From: Saussurea involucrata | Lineage: Eukaryota > Streptophyta > Magnoliopsida > Asterales > Asteraceae | DNA length: 64,000 bases | Direction: 5' to 3' | NCBI GenBank assembly: GCA_033807775.1 | Contig: CM066327.1 | Coordinates: 77,506,795-77,570,794 of the forward strand | Shown here: positions 55,379 through 64,000 of the stretch, piece after piece | Numbering within the stretch: the first letter of the stretch is position 1 | Layout: each line of letters begins with the position of its first letter | Position numbers and translations under genes: made by a program | Notes under the pieces: model-generated | What the model saw: only the letters and a program-made list of their open reading frames with translations | Told to the model about the DNA's origin: nothing | Databases searched by the model: none

Positions 55379-55814
55379 AGCGGTTTTTTAATCACTTATC
55401 TTTTTTCGAGAACTCTTGAAACCCACTGTGCTCTCAAAACATTTGGTTCAAAATCCCGATTTGTTGGTATATTCTCATTCGATTTCACTCAGATTCGATT
55501 CAGGTTGGTATCGTATTCGTTATTGAGTCATTTATCATCGATTTTAGTTTATATTTTTGGGTTTTACAGTAGATTTTTTTGACTGTTCGTATTCTTATCC
55601 GATATCACTCTTAGTGTTAGTTTTATTGTCAAAAGATGATGAGATAGGTTTGTTCATAGTAAAACGACACTAGGGTGATTTTTTGTTTGTGCTTATTTGT
55701 CAAATCTTAGAAATCTGGGTTGAAAGTTTAAGTTAGATTCAAACTTTCAAAGTTATCGCATGATACTTGTCTTCAAACATTCAATCTTATCGATCAACAA
55801 AGGCATTCACCCTT

Positions 55815-55867
55815 ATCGCATAAGCTTTGTGCGATTACTTTTTCTCATCGCATAAGCTTTGTGCGAT
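55815..55867 (+). repeat. Pair of 21-bp near-palindromes in the Copia B leader
   Basis: ATCGCATAAGCTTTGTGCGAT occurs at 55815-55835 and 55847-55867. Each pairs with itself around AAGCTT with two mismatches. Related half-sites (TCGCACAAG, TCGCATAAG, TTGTGCGAT) occur about eight more times between 55100 and 55910. Confidence 0.8.
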
Positions 55868-56001
55868 AACTCCTTTGTGCGATCAAACTTGGTGTGTTGT
55901 GCGATAACATCCAGATTTAGGAAATTTTTGAGATTTTTTTCTTAAAAGTGGTTACTTGACAGTTTCACACCAGATCACTAACCCATTCTAGAACAGTTTC
56001 A

Positions 56002-56157
56002 ATGGCACGATTACAGGTACATGGTGATGAAAATTCTTCAAATGAAAACACAGTTATTCCTTCACATAGATCTTCTCGTCCTCCTGTCAATGCTACAAAC
56101 CCGGATGATGAGTTGATTTTACCAAAAGACTGTCTGAAGATTTCACACAAGAACTTC
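56002..56157 (+). pseudogene. Copia B third ORF, N-terminal fragment
   Basis: Starts MARLQVHGDENSSNEN at 56002 and stays open for 52 codons to PKDCLKISHKNF, where the LTR of D interrupts it. It is hydrophilic and Ser/Asn/Pro-rich, like the first residues of the third ORF in C, though not obviously similar in sequence. It follows the candidate promoter at 55331-55378 and is placed where SIRE-like elements carry an additional ORF. Confidence 0.5.
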
Positions 56158-56761
56158 TGTTAGTGTATTATTGTAGCTATCAAGACAGTATCAATCTTGT
56201 ACTGTATCTTCTATGTATGAGGCATGGACTTGTCATGCCCAACTATATAAAGAAGATCTTTTATTATCAATGTAAGCTTTTGTGTCATCTGTACTTTCAC
56301 ACTTATACATGAATGACAAATTCTCTCTAGATTCTCTATATGATTGTTATCATACTTTGCTAGATTTGAGGTAACAACATTTGGTATCAGAGCACAAATA
56401 GGGAATTCAAGCAGATTCATTACCATTTTTTGAAGATTTTTGGACTGTTCATGAAGATTTCGGATCACCGTTCATATGCAGATTTCTACTTTTTCTGATT
56501 TTTGATAGAATTGGACTGAATTGTATATCATTAGACTCGTTTTTCACTCCTGATCATCTTTAATTCAGGAACTTTCATCCAATTCTTCACAGATCTTACG
56601 AATTTAAGTGATTTTGAACATTTTTGTTCGAAAAGTGTGATCTAACTGTTTTGGATCAAAACTCTATCAAATTGATGTTATCGTCGTCCGTGTCGAAGTG
56701 ATGTTATCGTCGTCCGTGTCGAAAAGTGTGATCTAACTGCCTGTCGTCGTCCGTGTCGAAG
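56158..56761 (+). mobile_element. Copia D, 5' end only
   Basis: A 219-bp LTR (56158-56376, TGTTAGTG...GGTAACA, TATATAAAG near 56249) is followed by PBS TTGGTATCAGAGC (56381-56393) and an AT-rich leader. The leader runs into three copies of TCGTCGTCCGTGTCGAA (about 56682-56760) and then sequence of another element. No 3' LTR or TSD partner is visible (expected ACTTC), so D is truncated. Confidence 0.75.
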
Positions 56762-57418
56762 TGATAACCTAAAATCCGGAAACCGCGAAATATAGCAAAC
56801 GACCAGAGACTTACGTGGTTTGTCCCATGGCTTCAAACCGCGCAACAAACCACGCGGTTTCCTGATGTGTTCGGGTCAGGTTCTGGGTCATGGTTTGGGC
56901 ACGAGTCTCGGGCTTGGATCTTGGGCTTCCGTTGGGCTTCGTTTTGGCTCTCTTTTGGACTCTTTTCTGCTTCTTTTCTAGATGATTGCTGTCTTTTAGA
57001 TTACCTATACATGTCACTCGATAAACCATAAAATCCCGCTTCTTTGCTTAAATACAAGCCAATCTCATTGGTTACATGACCGAAAATAATGCCAAAAAGT
57101 GGCGTTATCAACAACCCCAAACCGAGCGTTGCTTGTCCTCAAGCAAATTAGCGATAAAATAGAATAAAAGCATATATCAGTGAAATAATAACAGCACAAC
57201 TCTCAATCGGTACCACGTAATGCACTGGTGAGTTCCCCTACCCGTGAATGCTTATCTCACCCTCGCCTCATCCTTATTCTGTTTGATCTATGGCCGTCCA
57301 TTGTGAGTTGAACTCGTGACTGCTCCGGTTACATTAAGGTCGTACTAGGTCCAAACATACTAGGGAAAACATTTCGCCTCGACCCTACTTCACGGGATAC
57401 TCTCATTTCACTCGAACC
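56762..57418 (-). mobile_element. Tat/Athila-like Gypsy 3' end (LTR plus 3' internal sequence)
   Basis: Read on the minus strand, internal sequence (57418 to 57111) ends with TTGCTTGAGGACAAGCAA and GTTTGGGGTTG, a phrase with a PPT-like end that I associate with Tat/Athila elements. It is followed by an LTR-like segment starting TGATAACGCCAC at 57110 and possibly ending GGTTATCA at 56762 (349 bp). The ends are inverted (TGATAAC...GTTATCA). Its boundary with Copia sequence near 57418 is not sharp, and no TSD is visible. Confidence 0.6.
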
Positions 57419-57784
57419 TATGTTGTCGCACATGTTGTCATGTATAAGGAAATTATGTACAAGAATACTCGATGATTACATGACAACTCTAATGAAAGAC
57501 GCACAATTCTCCAACAAGTCGATCTCAGAAAGGAATAAAGTAGCAAGACAGGGAATATTGGTAAAGGTGGTCGTATACCCTATTCATATCTTCCAGAAGA
57601 TCATCCAGGTCTTTACAAGGGTGGTAATGGGGCTGGGTTTATGGTTAAGAAACGAAGGGTAAACGGATCAAAAATCCTTGGTGTGTCAATCGTTAGCAGT
57701 TCTGAACTTCTTGACTTCATTTTACTATTATTTGGCCGTCTTTGTCACTGCTGGAGTCGCTTTGACTCTCTTATTTTCTGTTGA
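57419..57784 (+). pseudogene. Unassigned ORF ending in an LTR (possible third-ORF C-terminus)
   Basis: A 121-codon frame with two internal stops (TGA near 57464, TAA near 57536) reads VVMYKEIMYKN, then GRIPYSYLPEDHP, GAGFMVKKRRVNGSKILG and a hydrophobic LLDFILLLFG, ending DSLIFC. The stop TGA (57782-57784) is already LTR sequence. It may be the C-terminal end of B's third ORF or of an A-family element. There is no purine tract before the LTR at 57779, which argues that the LTR here is an insertion rather than the element's own 3' LTR. No homolog recognised. Confidence 0.4.
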
Positions 57785-58158
57785 TCCAAACCCTCAGTGA
57801 TTTGATAATGACCCTCTCTTAACACTTAGTGAAAATTGTAAGTAAATAATATGTATTAGAGTTTCACTATCGCTGATAAGTACTAAGACTGTTTCAGTAC
57901 CGCTGATAGTAATTCTCGCTCTTTAATGTTAAATAGTCAGCGAACTCTGTTCATCGAGTAGCGCTGAGTCTGTTCAATCTATGAGAGGATCGCTGATAAT
58001 TTAGTTTGTTTACTTATGATCCCTGAAGACAAGTTTCAATTAACATAGGTTCTACGCTGAAGTCGAAGATCAAGCCCAAGAACCAGCGACAAGTCTACTA
58101 ATGAACTGATGCGGATATCAGCGAAGCCAAGATTTGTCCACTCAACGTGAAGTATCAA
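57779..58158 (+). repeat. A-family LTR, first 380 bp
   Basis: Begins TGTTGATCCAAACC and matches, in opposite orientation, the start of the Copia A LTR (6672 downward), with substitutions and small indels. It is cut at 58158 by G3; the rest should follow G3 outside the window. Confidence 0.85.
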
Positions 58159-59649
58159 TGTAACACCCCGTTTCCCAATTTACGTGATTTAACTGTCTCT
58201 TTTGGGGTTGAGTTAATTTTTGGGTCGTTATGTACGTGTTCAGGAATCTAGGGGCCAGTTTATCAATTTTGTAAGATGAGGGTGTGTTTTGGCATGTATG
58301 TAAAGGGGATGGAAACCCTAAACACCCTCATTTGCAGCCATTTGTTTCTTTAGCAAAGAAGAGAGAAAAGAGAAAGGGATTTTCGGAGTTCTTGTGAGCT
58401 GCTGTGAAAGATCGACCGATTCTCCTTCGTTAACCGTTGGATCGTCGTGAAATTTGGACAGCGACTTCACGACCCTCTAATATACATTCTGACCGGAGTG
58501 ATTTGGCATCGGAGTTCCCAGAAGAGAGAACCAAGTGTCCGAAGTTGCTGTATTTTTCCAGGCGGAGTTCTTGTGAGCTGCTGTGAAAGATCGACCGATT
58601 CTCCTTCGTTAACCGTTGGATCGTCGTGAAATTTGGACAGCGACTTCACGACCCTCTAATATACATTCGGACCGGAGGGATTTGGCATCGAAGTTCCCAG
58701 TAGAGAGAACCAAGTGTCCGAAGTTGCTGTATTTTCCAGGCGAAAGATTTGGTGATTTTGGAAGATTCAAGTTGTGAAAGGTTCTAGGAGGATTGTTGTT
58801 CGCGGTCTAGAATTTCAAGGTATGTGTATTATGTTTAGAAATCAATAGAAATGGGGCGTATGAAATTGGATGTTTGGCAAAGTTTTATGGTATTTGGACT
58901 ATCCTAGCTATGTCATTTCGGGATGAGAGATGGGATAGATTTAGAGTTCCATTTTTGGGCTTGTTATGATATGTGTATGTATGAATGTTATAGGTGGTAC
59001 GAGGTGATTATTATACACTGTGAAGTACTTGGTAATTGACATCTTGACAGGTGAGTACTCTACCTATATTATGTAAGTTATGTGTATGTAGTTGGATTGC
59101 ATGTGTGATTATGTGTATGTTGGCTTTGCCAAAGGAAAGAGTACCTATGGTGGTAGTAATACCCCTAGGGAATATGTTATGTATGAAGAGGCCTGGTACC
59201 AGTGTCTAGTTATGACCTTCCTTATTGGCTTTGTGCCTTAAGGAATGGAAGGATGTTACATGTATGTGATTGCTATGTTTATGCGAGTATGTATGCATGA
59301 TGATACGTGGTATAGGTGCGTGCTCACTAAGCGAAAGCTTACCCCGTTGTTATTCATCTTTTAGTGGCAGGTACATCTTCGAAGAATAAAGGAAAGGCTC
59401 CAGCTTGAAGCTTTTGGATTTGCGGCGGCTCAGCAGCTTATATTTTCTTTTGATGAATGATAGTTTTGGATTATCTAAGCTTTTCAGTTGAATATTGTTT
59501 GTCTCAAACTTATTGGTTTTAAGTTGCAAACTTGTACTCTTTTCTATAAGATTATGGGATTTTATCTAAATGTTTTAATTACAAATCTTCCGCTGTATTT
59601 TAAGGTTACTTTCCGTTAAATGAGTGTTTTAAAGATAAGGGATGTTACA
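58159..59649 (+). repeat. 5' LTR of G3
   Basis: 1,491 bp, TGTAACACCCC...GATGTTACA. It includes a direct duplication with period 179 bp at 58384-58741. Confidence 0.9.
58384..58741 (+). repeat. 179-bp tandem duplication in the G3 LTR
   Basis: CGGAGTTCTTGTGAGCTGCT starts at 58384 and again at 58563; the copies are nearly identical to about 58741. Confidence 0.92.
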
Positions 59650-59650
59650 G

Positions 59651-59720
59651 TTGGTATCAGAGCCTTGGTTTAAGGGATTCGGGCATTCACAAGTGGTGAG
59701 TGTTTGAACTTAAACCCAAG
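59651..59720 (+). other. Primer-binding site and inverted repeat of G3
   Basis: TTGGTATCAGAGC (59651-59663) follows the LTR after one base. CTTGGTTTAAG (59664-59674) pairs with CTTAAACCCAAG (59709-59720) with a one-base bulge, enclosing 34 bases. Confidence 0.85.
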
Positions 59721-60424
59721 TGCTCAAGTTTTCAAATAAGTAACCTTAAAAAAAAAATCTGTTTCGTGTAAGAAAATGGTTTATAAGGAAAGGGTGTTTT
59801 AAAAGAAAAAGTTTTCACGGCTGAGCTGCGGTCCAGAGCATCAAGACGGGGGTGAGCACACTATTCCATATTAGGATTTATGATGAAGCATGTTCAGTTT
59901 TTGTGACAGACCAGTTTTATAACTGTATTGGATGAGTAATTATGTTTATGTATGCTAGATATGGTCAATGTGACAAGGTTATGATTTCAAGTATGTTTTG
60001 TTGATGCATAATGTGAATTAGAATATGATTATAATGTTTATATGATAAGTGGTAGATATGGAAAATGTTGTGATATATATGTTAAAGGTACCAACTAAGC
60101 TGGGAATTGGAACCTTAGTGACGGTGTTGAGTCTAAACATGGAGGGTGTAATTATAATGGTATAAGGGCCCATACCATTGCAATTACATTGTACATGCCG
60201 GGACTTGATATAGTTGCAAAATAATTCTATGAACCAGACAAGGTTGAGGGTTGGGTAGTAACATGCTAGAAAGGGATTTTGTTAAGAGAGTATAAGCAGA
60301 AGGTTTCTAAGGAGCATGTTAGAAAGAAAGACAACTAAGCTAGGACCTCTGGACTATGCTAGGAGTTTGCTCAGGGGGGGGGGTGTAGATGAATTATTCT
60401 AAAGTATCATGTTTATGTATCAGA
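59721..60424 (+). other. Leader of G3
   Basis: AT-rich, untranslated, with a run of G near 60375-60382; no ORF of note. Confidence 0.7.
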
Positions 60425-61560
60425 ATGGTGAACACTAGAAGGCAAGGCAAGAGACCGATTATTGAAGAGGATCAGGAAATTCCTGATCTGAGAGGTGTGA
60501 TCGCTGCTGAGGTCGGGGAGGTTCTTCACGAGTTACTCCCAAGTCTCTTTGAGCAGGTAAAGCAGGAACTGGCTAATGAAATTCGTAGTCAGGTAGAGGC
60601 AGCTGTGGCCAGCAGGGCTAGTGGATCAGGGGGCTTGTCAGGCGTACAACCACGGGGGACAAGCTACAGAGATTTCTCGGCCTGTCAGCCGCCACAGTTT
60701 GAGGGGCAGAAGGACCCCGTAACCAGCACTCGTTGGATAGCTGAGGTGGAGGGTGCTTTCCGCACCAGTTTTTGTACCGAGGAAGTCAAGGTTCGCTACG
60801 CATCGAACCTTCTGAGGAAGGCAGCGAAAGACTGGTGGAACCTTATTGTTCGTGCTCGGACGCCAGAACAAGTGGATAGCATGACTTGGGAACAGTTCAA
60901 GGAACTGTTCATGGAACAATATGTGCCCCAAATTGAGGTAGAGAGACTCACAAATGAGTTTCTATCTATGGAGCAAACTACGGAGTCGGTGAACGAGATC
61001 ACTGACAAGTTTTTGGAGCGGTCCCTTTTCTGTCCTGAGTATGTCAGGAATGAAAAGGCCAAAAGGTACAGATATGGGAGAGTTTTGAAACAGGAGATTA
61101 GAGAATTTGTTGTTATGGCAAGGTGCACTGATTTTCAGCAGATGCACGAGGCGGCTCGGGCTAGAGAGCTCGAATTAGAGAGCCAAAGAAAGACAAGAAG
61201 GGCAGAAACGGTTCAGACTCAACCTCAGCAGACTAAGAGGTTCAAAACTGGGAGTCATAAACCGGAGGTAAAGAAAGAGTTCAAGAGAGAGCATCCCCGC
61301 TGTGGGAAGTGTGGACGACAGCATCCGGGAGAATGCCGTATGGGCTCCGGAACCTGTTACAAATGCGGGCAACCGGGTCATATCAGTCGAGACTGCAAGG
61401 CGACCGCAAAGATATGTTTTAAGTGCTACAAGCCGGGCCACTTTGCTGACGAGTGCCCAATGAATACCGGGTCGGTCCAGAACTCGGGAACCGCACCGAT
61501 GAAGATGCTAGAGGGTGGATTGGGAAAGAAGAACGACGCACCCAGGACTCGGGGGCGAGT
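60425..61560 (+). CDS. G3 gag with zinc knuckles
   Basis: Starts MVNTRRQGKRPIIEED at 60425; an in-frame upstream ATG at 60389 is less likely because the sequence from 60425 matches usual Gypsy gag starts. A helical region (VGEVLHELLPSLFEQVKQE) is followed by the gag core (FEGQKDPVTSTRWIAEVE, AAKDWWNLIV, FKELFMEQYVPQ) and by three Cys/His clusters: CGKCGRQHPGEC, CYKCGQPGHISRDC and CFKCYKPGHFADEC (about 61302-61455). Fully open; the particle protein could be made as part of the polyprotein. Confidence 0.9.
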
Positions 61561-64000
61561 GTTCCAGATGACCGTAGATGAAGCAAAGGAGGAGCTAGAT
61601 GTCGTGACAGGTATTTTTCCTGTTAATGCATCACCTGCCCTTGTCTTATTTGACTCGGGAGCTACTAAATCTTTTGTTTCTTTATCGTTTTGTAAAGACT
61701 TTGCTATTGTAAAGGACAAGTTAGAGAGTCCGCTAGAAGTAGAAATAGCGGACGAGGAGTTTCGTTTTGTGAGTGATGTGTATAAAGGTAATGTAATAGA
61801 GATAGCCGGAGTGAAGTTTAGTATAGATCTTATTCCTATTACGATGAGGGAAATAAATGTAGTAGTTGGGATAGATTGGCTTAGTCGGAATGGAGCGCGC
61901 ATTGATTGTGAAAAACAGCAGGTAGTGATTCGAACCCCAAGTGGGGGAGAATTAACTATCTCGAGTGAAGGAAGAAAAGGGGTACCAAAGGTGTGCACTT
62001 TGGCCAAAGCTAGAAGATATGTGCACCATGGTGGTAGCAGTTACTTGGCGTATATTGTTGATGAACGGGAGGAGAAAAAGAAGAGAACAGTGGCAGATGT
62101 ACCAGTGGTCAGCGAGTTTCCGGATGTTTTCCCGGATGACTTGCCTGGCATTCCTCCCGGGAGGCAAGTGGAGTTCCGAATAGACTTGATTCCGGGGGCG
62201 ACACCGGTAGCAAAGGCTCCTTACCGTTTGGCACCTCCGGAGATGCATGAACTGTCTAAGCAGCTGGAGGAACTGTTGGATAAGGGTTTCATCCGCCCCA
62301 GTAGTTCACCTTGGGGAGCCCCTATCCTTTTCGTTAAAAAGAAGGACGGGTCGATGCGGATGTGCATCGACTATAGAGAGCTTAACAAGCTTATGGTGAA
62401 GAACAGATACCCGTTGCCGAGGATCGACGATCTCTTCGATCAATTTCAGGGAGCCGTTTGGTTCTCTAAGATAGATCTTCGCTCAGGGTACCACCAATTG
62501 AAGGTCAGGGAAGAGGATGTTCACAAGACAGCGTTCAGAACCAGGTACGGGCATTTCGAGTTCATCGTGATGCCATTTGGACTGACGAACGCACCGGCGG
62601 CATTCATGGATCTTATGAATAGAGTTTGCAGACCGATGTTGGATAGGTCAGTCATCGTGTTTATAGACGATATACTGATCTACTCCAAGTCGAAGGAGGA
62701 TCATATGGAGCATCTACGAGAGGTTTTGGAGATTTTGCGTAAGGAGCAGTTATATGCAAAGTTCTCCAAGTATGATTTCTGGTTACAAGAGGTTCAATTT
62801 CTTGGACATCTTGTGAACCGAGAGGGTATCAAGGTAGACCCAGCGAAGGTGGAGGCAGTGATGAAGTGGGAAACCCCGAAGACTCCCACTGAGATTAGGA
62901 GTTTCCTTGGATTAGCCGGGTACTACCGCCGGTTCATCCAGGATTTCTCCAAGATAGCAGTTCCGTTGACGAAGCTGACGAGGAAGAACGAACGTTTCGT
63001 TTGGGGAGAGGAACAGAAAACAGCGTTCGAAACCTTAAGGAGAAAGTTATGCGAGGCTCCGGTGTTGACACTACCGGAGGGAGTTGAAGACATGACCGTC
63101 TACTGTGATGCGTCTTATCACGGGCTAGGCTGAGTTCTTATGCAGAGGGGAAGGGTGATTGCCTATGCGTCTCGTCAACTGAAGACGCATGAGGTGAATT
63201 ACCCGACTCACGATTTGGAGCTTGCGGCAGTGGTGTTCGCTCTCAAGTTATGGCGGAACTACCTGTATGGGGTGAAGTGTACTATCTATACGGACCACAA
63301 GAGTCTTCGTTATTTCATGGATCAACATAATTTGAACATGAGACAGCGGAGGTGGTTGGATGTGGTGAAGGACTATGATTGCGAGATTCTTTATCACCCG
63401 GGGAAGGCAAATGTCGTAGCGGATGCCTTGAGTAGAAGAGCGAGTAGTGTTCTACTTCGGGTACCGTTGATGAGACTAACAGTATCAACGTCGCTTCACG
63501 ACTTGGTAAGAAGGTCTCAAGAGGAAGCGATCAAGGGTGAGAACCAGAAGAAGGAACGGATAAAGGGACAGGTGGATCAGTTAGTGCCCGACAGTCGAGG
63601 TCTATTGACTCGGTACGGTCGGGTATGGGTTCCAGTATCGTGTGAGGCAAGGCAGACACTTCTGGACGGGGCGCATAAGTCAAGGTTCTCTATCCATCCC
63701 GGTGCTACTAAGATGTATAGAGATCTGAAGACTGACTACTGGTGGCCGGGGATGAAGAGGGACGTGGCTAAGTACGTGGAGAAATGTTTGACTTGTTTAA
63801 GGGTCAAAGCAGAGCATCAGAGACCGCACGGGAAGTTACAACCATTAGAGATACCAGAGTGGAAGTGGGAGCATATAACAATGGATCTGATTACCAAGTT
63901 GCCTCGAACACCTAGGAATCATGATGCCATTTGGGTGGTTGTAGATAGGCTGACAAAGAGTGCCCATTTTATCGCGATCCGTGAAAGTTCATCTGCAGAA
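61561..64000 (+). pseudogene. G3 protease, RT, RNase H and partial integrase
   Basis: Same frame as gag. Protease LFDSGATKSFVS is at about 61647-61682. RT has YRELNKLMVKNRYPLPRI, FSKIDLRSGYHQ and FIDDILIY (about 62659-62682). RNase H begins YCDASYHGLG, is broken by a TGA at 63131-63133 (a Cys or Trp position), and continues VLMQ, DLELAAVVFALK, YTDHKSLRYF and YHPGKANVVADALSR. The integrase zinc region (IHPGATKMYRDL, CLTCLRVKA) and the first catalytic Asp in ITMDLITKLP follow before the window ends. Apart from the single stop I see no lesion, so G3 is the youngest-looking coding unit besides G1. Confidence 0.92.

Larger units (their letters stand above)
6673..57778 (+). mobile_element. Copia B, old SIRE-like element split by nested insertions
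   Basis: Plus-strand Copia whose pieces read in order: gag at 6673-6825 and 19096-19823, spacer and protease at 41701-43248, integrase at 51263-52922, RT/RNase H to 54536, purine-tract cluster, internal promoter, and third ORF from 56002. G1, C and G2 each sit between exact TSDs, and removing them restores B's reading frame at the joints. The 5' LTR and gag N-terminus must lie left of Copia A, outside the window. The 3' end is uncertain because D, a Gypsy fragment and an A-family LTR crowd the region after 56157. Many stops and frameshifts make it dead, and it is the oldest element here. Confidence 0.8.
58159..64000 (+). mobile_element. G3, Gypsy element (probably chromovirus), 5' LTR to integrase
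   Basis: 5' LTR 58159-59649, PBS 59651-59663, then gag-pol from 60425 to the window end. The bases before the LTR (ATCAA, 58154-58158) are one copy of the expected TSD. The frame is intact from 60425 to 64000 except for one TGA. RT and integrase are close to those of G1, but LTR and gag differ, so it is a separate family. The presence of a chromodomain cannot be checked because integrase is cut by the window edge. Confidence 0.9.

Noticed and set aside
57779..58158. Taken at first as the 3' LTR of Copia B
   Set aside because: No purine tract precedes it and its sequence is of the A family; it may be a separate insertion, so I left the assignment open.
60638..62248. Minus-strand ORFs of 60-193 codons over G3 gag-pol
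   Set aside because: Antisense shadows of a well-supported plus-strand polyprotein.

Overview
The window is a stretch of plant nuclear heterochromatin made almost entirely of LTR retrotransposons inserted into one another. I see no host protein gene, no rRNA or tRNA gene and no prokaryotic feature. The Copia and Gypsy lineages, the tRNA-iMet primer-binding sites and the LTR sizes point to a flowering plant. The family mix makes me suspect a eudicot, possibly Asteraceae, but that is recollection and not a search result.

The backbone is one old Copia element, B (plus strand), whose gag, spacer, protease, integrase, RT/RNase H and 3' region can be followed from 6673 to at least 56157, broken by later insertions. 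From left to right: Copia A (minus, 1-6672; carries solo LTR S1 at 347-1753 and small non-autonomous element T1 at 3182-5028) ends at B's gag. Gypsy chromovirus G1 (6826-19090, TSD GGAAT) splits B's gag. Copia C (minus, 19824-41695, TSD AACTA) splits B's gag-protease spacer and itself carries Copia E (24907-30970, TSD GGTTT) and solo LTR S2 (32260-33862, TSD ATAGT). The coding-poor Gypsy-type element G2 (43249-51257, TSD TTCTT) sits in B's protease-integrase region. A Copia 5' end (D, 56158-56761) and a minus-strand Tat/Athila-like 3' end (56762-57418) break B's third ORF. An A-family LTR start (57779-58158) is cut by Gypsy G3 (58159 to the window end). Five insertions (S1, G1, C, G2, S2) and E have exact 5-bp target-site duplications; T1's differs by one base. 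Removing G1, C, G2 or E, or T1 from A, rejoins the host reading frame.

The Copia elements B, C and E resemble the SIRE/Maximus type: gag-pol is followed by purine-tract clusters, an internal TATA-box region and an additional third ORF before the 3' LTR. In C this third ORF is about 1,590 codons long, with coiled-coil, proline-rich and lysine-rich segments; it is the most interesting uncharacterised coding unit here. The Gypsy elements G1 and G3 have recognisable gag-pol with only a few lesions. G2 has two 2.1-kb LTRs but almost no coding sequence apart from a chromodomain-like pol tail.

Nearly all coding regions carry stops or homopolymer frameshifts, so I call most of them pseudogenes. Very short ORFs inside LTRs are treated as chance.
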